A program made the translations under genes and the position numbers. 64,000 bases of DNA from Sulfitobacter sp. SK011 (GTDB lineage: Bacteria; Pseudomonadota; Alphaproteobacteria; Rhodobacterales; Rhodobacteraceae): NCBI RefSeq assembly GCF_003352065.1, contig NZ_CP025803.1, positions 1,302,001 through 1,366,000 of the forward strand, given 5' to 3'. The notes under the pieces were generated by a model that worked only from the letters and a program-made list of their open reading frames with translations, was not told the origin of the DNA and ran no database searches. Of this stretch, positions 7,784 to 16,379 are shown piece after piece (position 1 is the stretch's first letter; every line of letters begins with the position of its first letter).

Positions 7784-9451
7784 ATGCCGCGCGCTACGCT
7801 GCACAGCTTTACCAAGAACCTCGATGTGACCGACCTGCGCTGGATGCCGGAGGATGGGTTCAGTATTGGTCGTTTGCGGATCGAATTGCTGTCAGGACTG
7901 ACGGTGGCGCTGGCGCTGGTGCCAGAAGCGGTTGCATTTGCATTTGTCGCGGGGGTCAATCCGCTGGTCGGGCTTTATGCCGCGTTTCTGGTGGGCCTGA
8001 TCACGGCGTTGATCGGGGGGCGTCCCGGTATGATATCGGGGGCAACAGGTGCTTTGGCCGTGGTGATGGTGGCCCTCGTTGCACAACATGGCGTTGAATA
8101 CCTGTTTGCCACAGTTGTGCTGATGGGACTGATCCAGATATTTGCAGGCGTCATGCAATGGGGCAAGTTTATCCGGCTGGTCCCACATCCGGTTATGCTT
8201 GGGTTTGTGAACGGCCTTGCCATTGTTATTTTCCTCGCGCAAATGAGCCAATTCAAGGTGCCCGGCACCATGGTCGACACCGGGCATGGCATGTCGGGGG
8301 GGGAGTGGCTCTCTGGCCCGCCGCTCTATCTCATGCTGGCGCTGGTGGCGGCCACGATGGCGATCATCTGGATCATGCCGCGTATCACTCGGTTCATTCC
8401 GGCACCCTTGGCAGGCATCGGAATTGTAGCGGCGGTGGTAATCTTTACCGGCATGGATGTGCCACGGGTGGGCGATCTGGCGTCAATCAGCGGTGGCTTT
8501 CCAGCTTTCCACATCCCCTTTGGTGAAGGGGTGGGGATATATGGCACGGCGCTTGCGCCCTTCACGCTCGAAACACTTTGGATCGTGCTGCCTTACGCCG
8601 TGATCCTGGCCGCAATTGGCCTGATTGAATCCTTGCTGACGCTGAACCTTGTTGGCGACATGACCAATGCCCGTGGCGGCGCATCGCAGGAATGCATTGC
8701 GCAGGGCGTTGCAAACACCGTGACCGGTTTTTTCGGCGGCATGGGTGGCTGTGCGATGATTGGTCAGTCCATGATCAACGTCAAATCCGGCGGTCGCACC
8801 CGTGTGGCCGGAATTGCGGCGGCAGTGTTCTTGCTGCTCTTTATCCTCGTCGGATCATCGGTGATTGAGCTTATCCCATTGGCGGCGCTGGTGGGCGTGA
8901 TGTTCATGGTCGTGATTGGCACCTTTGCTTGGAACAGCCTCACAATCTTGCGTAAAGTGCCTTTGATGGATGCTTTTGTAATCCTGCTGGTCACGGTTGT
9001 GACAGTATACAAGGATTTGGCTGTCGCCGTCGTGGTCGGCGTTATTGTGTCTGCGCTGGCCTATGCGTGGAACAATGCGCGACGCATCCACGCCACCACA
9101 CGGGAATCGCAGCGTGAGAAGGGGGCCAAGGTGTACGAAATACACGGGCCGCTGTTCTTTGGATCATCGGATGGGTTTTCAGAGCTTTTTACCATCGAAG
9201 CGGACCCCGATGTGGTGATCGTTGATTTTGCCGACAGCCGGGTGGTGGATCAATCCGCCTTGCAGGCGATTGAGGCGATCGCGGGCAAGTATGAAGAGGC
9301 CGGCAAACGCATTCAGCTCCGCCATTTGAGCCGCGATTGTCACCGTTTGCTGACCAAGGCCGGCCATCTTGTGGTCGATAGTGACGATGACCCCGATTAC
9401 GAACTGGCCGTGGACTATGATGTGCGCACCGGGATACTGGGCGGGCATTAA
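7784..9451 (+). CDS. SulP-family anion transporter with STAS domain
   Basis: About 555 residues. The N-terminal 430 or so form the multi-helix SulP membrane domain, with the family signature region around LVPEAVAFAFVAGVNPLVGLYAAF near the start. The last 110 residues are a cytoplasmic STAS domain (VVIVDFADSRVVDQSALQAIE, containing the phosphorylatable-serine region). Start 7784 (MPRATLHSF) is preferred because AAGGAT lies eight bases upstream; an ATG at 7742 lacks a site. Family members move sulfate, bicarbonate or other anions. The sequence does not settle which; no carbonic anhydrase or sulfate-assimilation gene is adjacent. Confidence 0.88.
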   Translation: MPRATLHSFTKNLDVTDLRWMPEDGFSIGRLRIELLSGLTVALALVPEAVAFAFVAGVNPLVGLYAAFLVGLITALIGGRPGMISGATGALAVVMVALVAQHGVEYLFATVVLMGLIQIFAGVMQWGKFIRLVPHPVMLGFVNGLAIVIFLAQMSQFKVPGTMVDTGHGMSGGEWLSGPPLYLMLALVAATMAIIWIMPRITRFIPAPLAGIGIVAAVVIFTGMDVPRVGDLASISGGFPAFHIPFGEGVGIYGTALAPFTLETLWIVLPYAVILAAIGLIESLLTLNLVGDMTNARGGASQECIAQGVANTVTGFFGGMGGCAMIGQSMINVKSGGRTRVAGIAAAVFLLLFILVGSSVIELIPLAALVGVMFMVVIGTFAWNSLTILRKVPLMDAFVILLVTVVTVYKDLAVAVVVGVIVSALAYAWNNARRIHATTRESQREKGAKVYEIHGPLFFGSSDGFSELFTIEADPDVVIVDFADSRVVDQSALQAIEAIAGKYEEAGKRIQLRHLSRDCHRLLTKAGHLVVDSDDDPDYELAVDYDVRTGILGGH

Positions 9452-9527
9452 CACACGTCTCATGGGCTTGCGATAAGGCCGATCGCGATGGGACATCGGA
9501 CTACGTCGGTTGCGGTTAAGGTCGTGG

Positions 9528-9546
9528 TGCCAGACCTGATCTGGCA
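9528..9546. terminator. hairpin between convergent SulP and haemoglobin genes
   Basis: Seven-base stem TGCCAGA / TCTGGCA around a five-base loop, placed between two convergent genes. There is no U-tract on either side, so it may be only a transcription-end structure of another type or chance. Confidence 0.25.
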
Positions 9547-9567
9547 GGGTGCCCGTACGAAGCAACC

Positions 9568-10014
9568 CTATTCCGTCTCGCCTGTTTGGAGAAGGATCTT
9601 TTTGGTCCAGCTTTCACCCAGATAAGGCATCTGGGGCTGATCGTTTTCCTGAGGCAACCCATAACTCAGGCCGCGTCCGATCCGGTGGGCCAGCGCGGAC
9701 CAGGATTTTGCCAGCGGATGCGGCAACTCTTGCATCAGCACCGTGTCGAACAAGGACAGCCAAACCGGGAAATGCGCGGGCTTGACGTTGCCAGCTGCCA
9801 TATGAACCTGCATCGGATTGCCATCATAACACCGTTGCAAAAGCAACGCGTTGCGCCAGAACCGCCCAATCTTTTCTTCATGCGGGGACCAGTCTTTCAC
9901 ATGTGCGGCAAAGATCGGTCCAAGTGCGGGATGGGCGCGAACGCGCGTGTAGAACTGCGAAACCACCCGGTCTATCTGTTCCTCCGTGACAGGGATGCGC
10001 GGCGGCATGTTCAT
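9568..10014 (-). CDS. group III truncated haemoglobin
   Basis: 148 residues with the group III truncated-haemoglobin layout: VVSQFYTRVRAHPALGPIF at the B/C helices (Phe-Tyr at B9-B10), W in GRFWRNALL, and the proximal-His region NPMQVHMAAGNVKPAHFPVWLSLF. These proteins bind haem and handle O2 or NO. The gene start overlaps the stop of a 51-residue membrane protein gene by four bases (ATGA), and an NsrR-like regulator is divergent beyond it. That arrangement points to a role in nitric-oxide or nitrosative-stress response; this is inferred from context. Confidence 0.85.
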   Translation of the reverse strand: MNMPPRIPVTEEQIDRVVSQFYTRVRAHPALGPIFAAHVKDWSPHEEKIGRFWRNALLLQRCYDGNPMQVHMAAGNVKPAHFPVWLSLFDTVLMQELPHPLAKSWSALAHRIGRGLSYGLPQENDQPQMPYLGESWTKKILLQTGETE

Positions 10015-10166
10015 ACAACAACGACCCAGACAACGATCAGGCTGATCACCAGATAGACCAGCGTATTGATCAACCAGCGGATCAGGCCGGCGTCCGCCTT
10101 TGGATCCAGACCTAGATGCTCGCAGACTTTTGTTCCGGGCCAGAGAATAGCATCAGAGAGGGTCAT
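10011..10166 (-). CDS. 51-residue single-span membrane protein in haemoglobin operon
   Basis: A short frame from ATG 10166 encodes about 30 polar residues with one Cys (KVCEHLGLDPKADAGLIRW) and then one strongly hydrophobic C-terminal span (about residues 31-51, ending VWVVVV). Its TGA overlaps the ATG of the haemoglobin gene in the ATGA arrangement, strong support that it is real and translationally coupled. I do not recognise the family. An anchor or redox partner for the haemoglobin is possible but unproven. Confidence 0.65.
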   Translation of the reverse strand: MTLSDAILWPGTKVCEHLGLDPKADAGLIRWLINTLVYLVISLIVVWVVVV

Positions 10167-10215
10167 GGTTCAGTCCTTAATTGGTATTTGAGATGCGGAT
10201 TATCTAGTTCTTTTA

Positions 10216-10225
10216 AATACGTATT
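10216..10225. promoter_or_regulatory. palindrome between the haemoglobin operon and the Rrf2 gene
   Basis: AATACGTATT is a perfect 10-base palindrome 21 bases before the regulator ATG, in the 79-base divergent gap. A GAGATGC element lies near 10190. NsrR sites in gammaproteobacteria are AT-rich inverted repeats containing a GATGC-like half, so this gap is a plausible autoregulated operator. The regulator gene has no clear Shine-Dalgarno sequence, and TAAATA about seven bases upstream could make it a leaderless transcript. Confidence 0.35.
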
Positions 10226-10245
10226 GCAAATGCTAAATATTCCCC

Positions 10246-10674
10246 ATGCAATTGGACAAATTCACAGATTACGCCCTGCGCGTATTGATGATGTTGGCGG
10301 TGCGCGCACCGGCGCGGGTTCCGACATCACACATTGCGGCAACTTATCGGTTGTCAGAAAACCACCTGTCCAAAGTCGCGACCCAGCTTGCCCGTGAGGG
10401 GTTCGTGGTCTCCGAGCGCGGGCGCAACGGGGGGCTGACGCTGGCGCGTCCGGCGGCCCAGATCAGCATCGGTGCCGTTGTTCGTGCCATGAAACGTGAC
10501 ACACCTGTGGTGGAATGTTTTGGGACAGATCAATCCTGCCTGATACTGCCGGCCTGTGGTCTGCGCGCACCTCTGGTGCAGGCTCAGGAGGCTTTTTATG
10601 CGGCGCTGGATCCTTATTCCCTTGCGGATGTGGCACGCGCGCGAAAACCGCTTGATGATTTGCTCAGCACGTGA
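10246..10674 (+). CDS. Rrf2-family regulator, NsrR-like
   Basis: 142 residues starting MQLDKFTDYALRVLMML, the standard Rrf2 opening, followed by a winged helix-turn-helix (YRLSENHLSKVATQLAREGFV). Three cysteines at about 91, 98 and 104 (spacing C-X6-C-X5-C, versus about X4 or X5 then X5 in known NsrR) fit a [Fe-S] cluster sensing nitric oxide. It is divergent from the haemoglobin operon and very likely controls it. The NsrR assignment rests on cysteine placement and context. IscR is unlikely given this spacing and the absence of isc genes. Confidence 0.85.
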   Translation: MQLDKFTDYALRVLMMLAVRAPARVPTSHIAATYRLSENHLSKVATQLAREGFVVSERGRNGGLTLARPAAQISIGAVVRAMKRDTPVVECFGTDQSCLILPACGLRAPLVQAQEAFYAALDPYSLADVARARKPLDDLLST

Positions 10675-10722
10675 CGGACATAACGAAAATATAACACCGT
10701 TGCGCCACACCACCTTTAGCCC

Positions 10723-11328
10723 TCAATCATCCGGTCTGACCATCTCAAAGACATCGCGCACCGCCGTATAGTCGCGGTACCCCATCCGCGACAGGGGCGT
10801 GAACCGGGTTACGTCAAACCGCCCGTCCACCACACAATCATCGCGCAGGTGGACGCCCACGACCTCTCCAAACACAACAAAATTGCTGTCGCCTTCAATT
10901 TTGATGATCTGCGTGACGCGGCATTCCAGTGAAGCGGGTGCGCCGGCAACACGGGCGCAGTCAATCTGCTGACATGCCGCTTTTTCCACACCGGCGCTGG
11001 CAAATTCGTCTTCGCCTCGGGGCAGGCTGGCCGAGGTCACATTCATGGCTTCGCGCGCCGCATATTCCACCACATTCACGCAAAACACGCCGGTTTCGCG
11101 GATATTTGCCACGTTGTCCTTGGTGTCGCCCGCATCTGGTTTTCTTCCTGTTGACGCGAACATGACCTGCGGCGGCGTATAGGCGACCCCGTTGAAAAAC
11201 GAATAGGGTGACAGGTTGTCACGCCCCTGCGCATCGCGCGTTGAGATCCATCCGATGGGACGCGGGGTGATGATGGCATTAAACGGGTTATGCGGCAGGC
11301 CGTGGCCATCACAAGGACGGTAAAACAT
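10723..11328 (-). CDS. flavin reductase-like FMN-binding split-barrel protein
   Basis: 201 residues of the flavin-reductase-like family: FNAIITPRPIGWISTRDAQGRDNLSPYSFFNGV is the characteristic FMN-binding segment, with TKDNVANIRETGVFCVNVV further on. Members reduce flavins or act as FMN enzymes with unknown substrates. The gene is convergent with the Rrf2 gene, whose stop lies about 50 bases away, and divergent from a GNAT gene. No oxygenase partner needing reduced flavin is adjacent. Confidence 0.8.
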   Translation of the reverse strand: MFYRPCDGHGLPHNPFNAIITPRPIGWISTRDAQGRDNLSPYSFFNGVAYTPPQVMFASTGRKPDAGDTKDNVANIRETGVFCVNVVEYAAREAMNVTSASLPRGEDEFASAGVEKAACQQIDCARVAGAPASLECRVTQIIKIEGDSNFVVFGEVVGVHLRDDCVVDGRFDVTRFTPLSRMGYRDYTAVRDVFEMVRPDD

Positions 11329-11402
11329 TGACTGTGATCTCCTATCTCGTTTGCCCCATGGCTAACGGCATGTTAGGGGCATTGCCACCGCAAACTCGCC
11401 AT

Positions 11403-11927
11403 ATGCGCCATAACAACCTGAGGCCCGGAACAGATGCCTTGTACCACCTGACCCCCGAAACCCCCGCAGATCATTGGGAGGTTGAGGCGCTCTATGACAC
11501 CTGCTTTGCGCCGGGGCGCGAGGCATTGTCGTCGTACAGACTGCGGGACGACGTGCCGCCCGTTCAAGGTCTTAGCCATGTTGCACGTGATGATGAAGGT
11601 ATTCTGGCGGGGGCCATCCGGTATTGGCCGGTGCGGATCGGATCCGATGCGGCGTTGCTGCTTGGGCCTGTTGCCGTGCACCCGACGCGGCAGGGCGAAG
11701 GGATCGGCCGCGCCCTGATCGAGCAAAGCCTTGATCGCGCACCCCTGATGGTCTGGACGCGGGTATTGCTGGTGGGCGACGCACCATACTACAACCGCTT
11801 TGGATTTGAGCTTTTAAAGGACGTGATCATGCCGCCCCCCACCAACCCCGAGAGGGTTTTGGGTCGGGCGCTGATCCCCGGCGCATGGGATGGCGTAGCC
11901 GGAGAGGTGCGGCGGTGGGCGGATTGA
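11403..11927 (+). CDS. GNAT-family N-acetyltransferase
   Basis: About 174 residues with the acetyl-CoA-binding motif LLLGPVAVHPTRQGEGIGRALIEQSL (R-X-X-G-X-G/A loop) and the C-terminal APYYNRFGFELL that closes the fold. It resembles YhbS-type acetyltransferases. The start is uncertain: the frame is open from a TTG at 11328, with ATGs at 11358, 11370 and 11403, and none has a clear ribosome site; 11403 leaves space for divergent promoters. Substrate unknown. Confidence 0.75.
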   Translation: MRHNNLRPGTDALYHLTPETPADHWEVEALYDTCFAPGREALSSYRLRDDVPPVQGLSHVARDDEGILAGAIRYWPVRIGSDAALLLGPVAVHPTRQGEGIGRALIEQSLDRAPLMVWTRVLLVGDAPYYNRFGFELLKDVIMPPPTNPERVLGRALIPGAWDGVAGEVRRWAD

Positions 11928-11969
11928 AAATGCCCATCTGGACCCCACATTAAGGAAAAGAGGGCCAAC

Positions 11970-12737
11970 ATGCAGATCGAAAGCAACCTTCCTGCCAAAA
12001 TCGATGTCGATGTACGACTGACCGAAATCGCCAAACGCTATAAACAGGCGGGGGGTGTTGGGATCAACGTATTGAACCTGATCGGTGGCGGTGCAGACAA
12101 CCTGATTGACCGGTTGCCCGGTCCCGTGCGGCGCAACCTTGAGGCGGCAACCGTCAAAGCGTTGAACCATGCAATGAAGGCCGCCCATTCAAGCCGCAGT
12201 TATGTGCCGGATCAAAAAAGCTGGCTTAATCAGGCTGCGAGTGCCGCGATGGGCGCGGCGGGTGGCGCGGGAGGATTGCCCACGGCTTTGGCAGAATTAC
12301 CGGTCACAACCACGCTCTTGCTACGCGTCATTCAAGGGGTCGCCGTCAAACATGGCTTCGATCCCGATGCCGAAAACGTACAATTTGACTGTGTGCAGGT
12401 GTTTTCCGCGGCTGGGCCTTTGTCGGGTGATGACGGTGCCGATCTGGGGTTTTTATCCGCGCGCATGGCCCTTTCGGGCCGCGCGATGCAGGCGGTGATT
12501 GCCAAGGTTGCCCCGCGTCTAGCAGTTGTGCTGGGTCAAAAGCTTGCAGCACAGGCGGTGCCGGTCTTGGGGGCCGTTGCAGGGGCCGCGACGAATTACG
12601 CCTACACCAGCTATTATGAGGATATGGCGCATGTGCATTTTGGCCTGCGCCGTCTGGCAATTGATGGCGATGTGCCGCCCGACGAACTGCTCAACCGATT
12701 GCGGGAAAAAATGGGCCGCGCCCCTGTGGCGGGTTAA
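11970..12737 (+). CDS. EcsC-family protein
   Basis: 255 residues matching the EcsC family found in Bacillus and many proteobacteria: a helical N-terminus, a Gly/Ala-rich central segment (SAAMGAAGGAGGLPTALAELPVTTTLLLRVIQGVA), and a C-terminal part with AVPVLGAVAGAATNYAYTSYYEDMA. GAGGG precedes the ATG. No Ecs ABC genes are adjacent, and the molecular role of stand-alone members is unknown to me. The hydrophobic central parts suggest membrane association. It converges on modC with only six bases between stops. Confidence 0.75.
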   Translation: MQIESNLPAKIDVDVRLTEIAKRYKQAGGVGINVLNLIGGGADNLIDRLPGPVRRNLEAATVKALNHAMKAAHSSRSYVPDQKSWLNQAASAAMGAAGGAGGLPTALAELPVTTTLLLRVIQGVAVKHGFDPDAENVQFDCVQVFSAAGPLSGDDGADLGFLSARMALSGRAMQAVIAKVAPRLAVVLGQKLAAQAVPVLGAVAGAATNYAYTSYYEDMAHVHFGLRRLAIDGDVPPDELLNRLREKMGRAPVAG

Positions 12738-12743
12738 GCTGCG

Positions 12744-13832
12744 TTATCGTCCGATGCTGCCCGGTGCCACCGTCGTTGCCTTGAGGATTGCATAGCAGCG
12801 CATGCCTTTGTGCAGTCGCAGATCACGGATTGCGCGACCTGTCACCCGCGCCAGCAATCGATCCTCACCTGCCCGAAGCGCAATGGCGGCCCCCGGTCCA
12901 TCACCGGGATGTATGTCCTCTACGACGACAGGCAGAACATTGACGGATGACAATCCATCCGGGCGATCAAGTGACAAAATAACGTCTTGCGCCAGCACGC
13001 GCAGGCGCACCCGCGCGCCGACCTCTGCCTGCACCCCGGGAAGTTCAAGCTTGCCCGCGCTGATCGACAGGGTCGAAATACCGTCGTCTGCATGGCTTTC
13101 GACATCCGCCTCAAGCACAGCACCCGCTTCGCGCACCCCCAAAAGCGGCACGGCAGCAGGATCCGCCATAACCTCGAAAAGCGGACCATGGGTGCGAACC
13201 TGACCGTCCTGGATCAACACCAATGTGTCGGCAAGCCGTGCGACTTCGTCCACGGCGTGGCTGACGTAGAGAATGGGCAACCCAAGAGGGCCGTCGCGCA
13301 GACGTTCCAGATAGGGGATAATTTCAAGCTTGCGCGGGCCATCGAGGTTCGCCAGCGGCTCGTCCATCAGCAACATACGCGGGCGGCTGAGCAACGCGCG
13401 GCCCAGGGCGACACGCTGCTTTTCACCGCCAGACAGGGTGTTTGGGGCGCGGTTCAAATGGGTTTCCAACCCCAAAAGCATCACCACTTCTTTCAGGTCA
13501 GCCCCTTTGCTGTCTGCCGCGGCATAACGTGCACCAAAGGTAAGATTTCCCTCAACGCTGAGATGCGGAAAAAGCCGGGCGTCCTGAAAGACATATCCCA
13601 GATGACGCTTCGCAGGTGGCACAAACACCTGGCTGCCCGCATCAAAGAGCGTTGAGCCATCCAAATGGACATGCCCCGCATCAGGCCGCAAAAGCCCCGC
13701 AACGGCGTTGATCACGGTGGTTTTTCCAGCGCCCGACCGGCCAAAAAGAGCGGTGATGCCCGGCCCGGCCTCAAACGCCACATCCAGTGCGAATTCACCA
13801 AAGCGATGCCGGATTTGCACATCCAACGTCAT
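12744..13832 (-). CDS. modC: molybdate ABC transporter ATP-binding protein
   Basis: 362 residues. Walker A is GRSGAGKTTVIN, the ABC signature LSGGEKQRVALGRALL and Walker B LLMDEPLANLD, all in the first 200 residues. The last 70 form a molybdate-binding (Mop/TOBE) domain, as in ModC of proteobacteria. It powers ModB-mediated molybdate import at the inner membrane. Start ATG overlaps the modB stop by four bases. The supplied molybdenum would serve the CoxL-type enzyme at 51,893, among others. Confidence 0.93.
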   Translation of the reverse strand: MTLDVQIRHRFGEFALDVAFEAGPGITALFGRSGAGKTTVINAVAGLLRPDAGHVHLDGSTLFDAGSQVFVPPAKRHLGYVFQDARLFPHLSVEGNLTFGARYAAADSKGADLKEVVMLLGLETHLNRAPNTLSGGEKQRVALGRALLSRPRMLLMDEPLANLDGPRKLEIIPYLERLRDGPLGLPILYVSHAVDEVARLADTLVLIQDGQVRTHGPLFEVMADPAAVPLLGVREAGAVLEADVESHADDGISTLSISAGKLELPGVQAEVGARVRLRVLAQDVILSLDRPDGLSSVNVLPVVVEDIHPGDGPGAAIALRAGEDRLLARVTGRAIRDLRLHKGMRCYAILKATTVAPGSIGR

Positions 13833-14518
13833 GTGCCCGCGATCCTTGCCGCCACGCGCCGGGCCAATGCCTCAGACAACACCACAGCCCCGATTGCCAC
13901 GACACAGGCCAGCAGCACCATCATCACCACCTGACCTTCGGCACCGGGAATTTGCAATGCGGTCCAAATGGCGCTGGGCAATGTCTGGGTCTGGCCGGGA
14001 ATGTTGGCGACAAAGGTGATCGTTGCCCCGAATTCGCCCATTGCCTTGGCAAATCCCATTACCGCCCCTGCAAGTATCCCCGGCGCAATCAGTGGCAGGG
14101 TGACCCGGACAAAAACGGCACTGTGCGGCGCGCCCAAAGTTGCTGCGGCCTCTTCCAGCTTGGGGTCCACCGCCTCAATCGCGAGGCGCATGGCCCGCAC
14201 CATCAATGGAAACCCCATGACAATTGCAGCCAAAACAGCACCCGACCAGTGGAACGCAAGCCGCAAGCCCATCGCTTCAAGCGCCTGTCCCAAAGGCGCG
14301 GTGCGGCCAAACAGGATCAGCAAAACATAGCCAGTGACGACCGGGGGCAAAACCAGCGGCAAATGCACCAGGGCATTGAGCGCGGATTTGCCCCAGAATG
14401 TTTTGCGCGCCAGTACCCATGCGACCCAAAGCGCAAGGGGAACCGCCAGAACGGTCGCCCAGCATGCGACCCAAAGCGACAGGCGCAGCGCCTCCCAGGC
14501 GGCAGCATCGACGTTCAT
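13829..14518 (-). CDS. modB: molybdate ABC transporter permease
   Basis: 229 residues, hydrophobic, with about five or six membrane segments and the inner-membrane permease EAA-like loop (EEAAATLGAPHSAVFVRVTLPLIAPGI) that docks on the ATPase. Length is typical of ModB. It overlaps modA and modC by four bases on each side, so the three are translated from one transcript. Confidence 0.93.
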   Translation of the reverse strand: MNVDAAAWEALRLSLWVACWATVLAVPLALWVAWVLARKTFWGKSALNALVHLPLVLPPVVTGYVLLILFGRTAPLGQALEAMGLRLAFHWSGAVLAAIVMGFPLMVRAMRLAIEAVDPKLEEAAATLGAPHSAVFVRVTLPLIAPGILAGAVMGFAKAMGEFGATITFVANIPGQTQTLPSAIWTALQIPGAEGQVVMMVLLACVVAIGAVVLSEALARRVAARIAGT

Positions 14519-15243
14519 TCGGGCACCGCGCCAAAACCATGCGCAACAAAGACCGCCTTTGATGCAGCCGTCCCAAGATGATCCAGAAACGACTGGCCCG
14601 CGGGGGTCAGTGCCGCTGCGGGATAGATGATGGGGCTATGGGTGTTTGCCGGGATAGACGCCAATACAACAACCGATCCGTCCGCCGCCACATCGCTGGC
14701 ATAGACAACGCCAACAGGTGCCTGACCGCGCGCCACCAATGCAAGTGCTGCGCGCACATTGTCGGTTTCCGCCAATCTGTTCACAATGCCGTCCCATTGC
14801 CCGGTGCCTTGCAACCACTCGCGTGCGTAAATGCCAGCAGGCACCGCATCACGCTGTCCCATCGCCAAACGGCCGTTTGGCCCCAACAATGCCAGAACGT
14901 CTGACCCGGCGGCAGTCGCGCCAACCGGGCCGATCAGCACAAGTTCGTTGGTCGCAACCGTGTGCCGCGATCCCGGCCAAAGCTTTGCGTTTTCCTCAAG
15001 CCAGTCCATCCAATCGGCATGTGCCAAGATCACCACATCCGCAGGTGCGCCCGCAGCGATCTGCCGCGCCATGGTGCCGGACCCTCCATAGGACAAATGC
15101 ACCGGTCCATCATAGGTTTCACTGACCTCATCCAGCGCATCGCGCAGGCTGGCGGCGGCAAATACTGTGACAGGTGCGGGTTCTGCCCAAAGGCCAGTGG
15201 ACATCACCGAAAACGCGAGCAGGAGTTTGGTCAGAAATCTCAT
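14515..15243 (-). CDS. modA: periplasmic molybdate-binding protein
   Basis: 242 residues with a Sec signal peptide (MRFLTKLLLAFSVMSTGLWAEPAP). The mature part starts VTVFAAASLRDALDEVSE and has LSYGGSGTMARQIAAGAPADVVILAHADWMD, the oxyanion-binding Ser/Ala loops of ModA. It captures molybdate or tungstate for ModBC. It is the first gene of modABC. The upstream gap contains one TATAT-type half element near 15,335 but no full ModE box, and modE is not in the window. Confidence 0.93.
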   Translation of the reverse strand: MRFLTKLLLAFSVMSTGLWAEPAPVTVFAAASLRDALDEVSETYDGPVHLSYGGSGTMARQIAAGAPADVVILAHADWMDWLEENAKLWPGSRHTVATNELVLIGPVGATAAGSDVLALLGPNGRLAMGQRDAVPAGIYAREWLQGTGQWDGIVNRLAETDNVRAALALVARGQAPVGVVYASDVAADGSVVVLASIPANTHSPIIYPAAALTPAGQSFLDHLGTAASKAVFVAHGFGAVPE

Positions 15244-15376
15244 CTCGGGCAGTATCCGTTAAGGTTTGGACCGCTACAAGAGTAATGCACGGATTGGAGC
15301 GATGATCTGGCGTTCGCAAGACAGACGCAGTATGGTTATATGAACAAGGGCAATGACCCCCAAGAGCAGACGGCAG

Positions 15377-15847
15377 ATGATCAAACAATTACCAATTTCG
15401 TTGCATGGGGCCCGAAAAGGCGATGTGCGCACACAATTCGCGGCACTCTGCTACCGTGTGAAACGCGATAAAGTGCAGATATTGCTGGTCACGTCGCGAG
15501 GCTCCAAACGTTGGATCGTCCCAAAAGGCTGGCCGATGGAAGGCAAAACACCGGCAGAATCCGCAAGGCAAGAAGCATGGGAAGAGGCGGGCGTGACAGG
15601 CCAGCCGGATGGCACCTGTTTGGGCGTCTATTCCTATGCCAAGGATGTCGGCAGCATGGATGATCTGCCCTGCCTTGCCATGTTGTACCCGATTGCCGTC
15701 AAATCACTGGCAAAAAAGTACCCTGAACGCGGCGAACGCCGTCGCCGCTGGGTGTCTCGAAAACGTGCGGCCAAATTGGTATCAGAACGCGAACTGGCCC
15801 GTCTGATCCTTGATTTTGATCCCAGACCAGCCAAACCGATTGCTTGA
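15377..15847 (+). CDS. NUDIX hydrolase
   Basis: About 156 residues. The NUDIX box reads G-W-P-M-E-G...RQEAWEEAG around residues 50-72, giving the metal-binding glutamates. Similar short NUDIX proteins hydrolyse diphosphoinositol polyphosphates or diadenosine polyphosphates, but the substrate is not decided here. An in-frame ATG at 15353 is an alternative start, eight codons longer; neither has a strong ribosome site. It is divergent from modA. Confidence 0.82.
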   Translation: MIKQLPISLHGARKGDVRTQFAALCYRVKRDKVQILLVTSRGSKRWIVPKGWPMEGKTPAESARQEAWEEAGVTGQPDGTCLGVYSYAKDVGSMDDLPCLAMLYPIAVKSLAKKYPERGERRRRWVSRKRAAKLVSERELARLILDFDPRPAKPIA

Positions 15848-15907
15848 CCTAAGCCCAAATACACCCCATCTCAGAAGTATGCACATGAAATGGAGAGTGC
15901 CACACCA

Positions 15908-16360
15908 ATGATCCACTATGCGCTCAAATGTGATCAGGGCCATGATTTTGACAGCTGGTTTCAATCCGCTGCTGCCTTTGATGCCTTGGCGCAGGCGGGG
16001 CATTTGGCATGTAGTGTATGTGGGTCAGCCGAGGTCAAAAAAGCCATCATGGCACCGCGCGTGGTGGCAAAGTCAGCGGCGGACAGGCCCGATGAGGCCG
16101 CCCCGGAGGCCCCCGTGCCACTGCTTAAAACACCGCAAGGTGATATTGAACTGGCGGTCGCTGAGCTGCGCAAGAAAGTCGAAGAAACGTCAGACTATGT
16201 CGGCACTGATTTTACGCGCGAGGCCCGCGCAATGCATTTGGGCGATGTTCCAGAGCGTGCGATCTATGGAGAGGCACGGCCTGATCAGGCCCGCAGTCTG
16301 ATTGAGGACGGGGTTCCTCTGTTGCCATTGCCGTTCCGACCCCGACAAAAGCTGAGCTGA
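15908..16360 (+). CDS. DUF1178 family protein
   Basis: 150 residues beginning MIHYALKCDQGHDFDSWF, with a second Cys pair ACSVCGSAEVKKAIMAPRV, so probably a small N-terminal zinc ribbon. The C-terminal half, ending in ARSLIEDGVPLLPLP, matches the DUF1178 family as I know it. Start 15908 is chosen over the in-frame codon at 15890 because GGAGAG lies upstream and homologues start at MI-Y-L-C. The function is unknown. It sits between a NUDIX and an SDR gene on one strand. Confidence 0.75.
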   Translation: MIHYALKCDQGHDFDSWFQSAAAFDALAQAGHLACSVCGSAEVKKAIMAPRVVAKSAADRPDEAAPEAPVPLLKTPQGDIELAVAELRKKVEETSDYVGTDFTREARAMHLGDVPERAIYGEARPDQARSLIEDGVPLLPLPFRPRQKLS

Positions 16361-16379
16361 CGGATATAAGGGAAATGAT

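Noticed and set aside
15329-15343. TATAT-type element upstream of modA as a ModE box
   Set aside because: Only one half is present; the known box is a long inverted repeat, and no modE gene is in the window.
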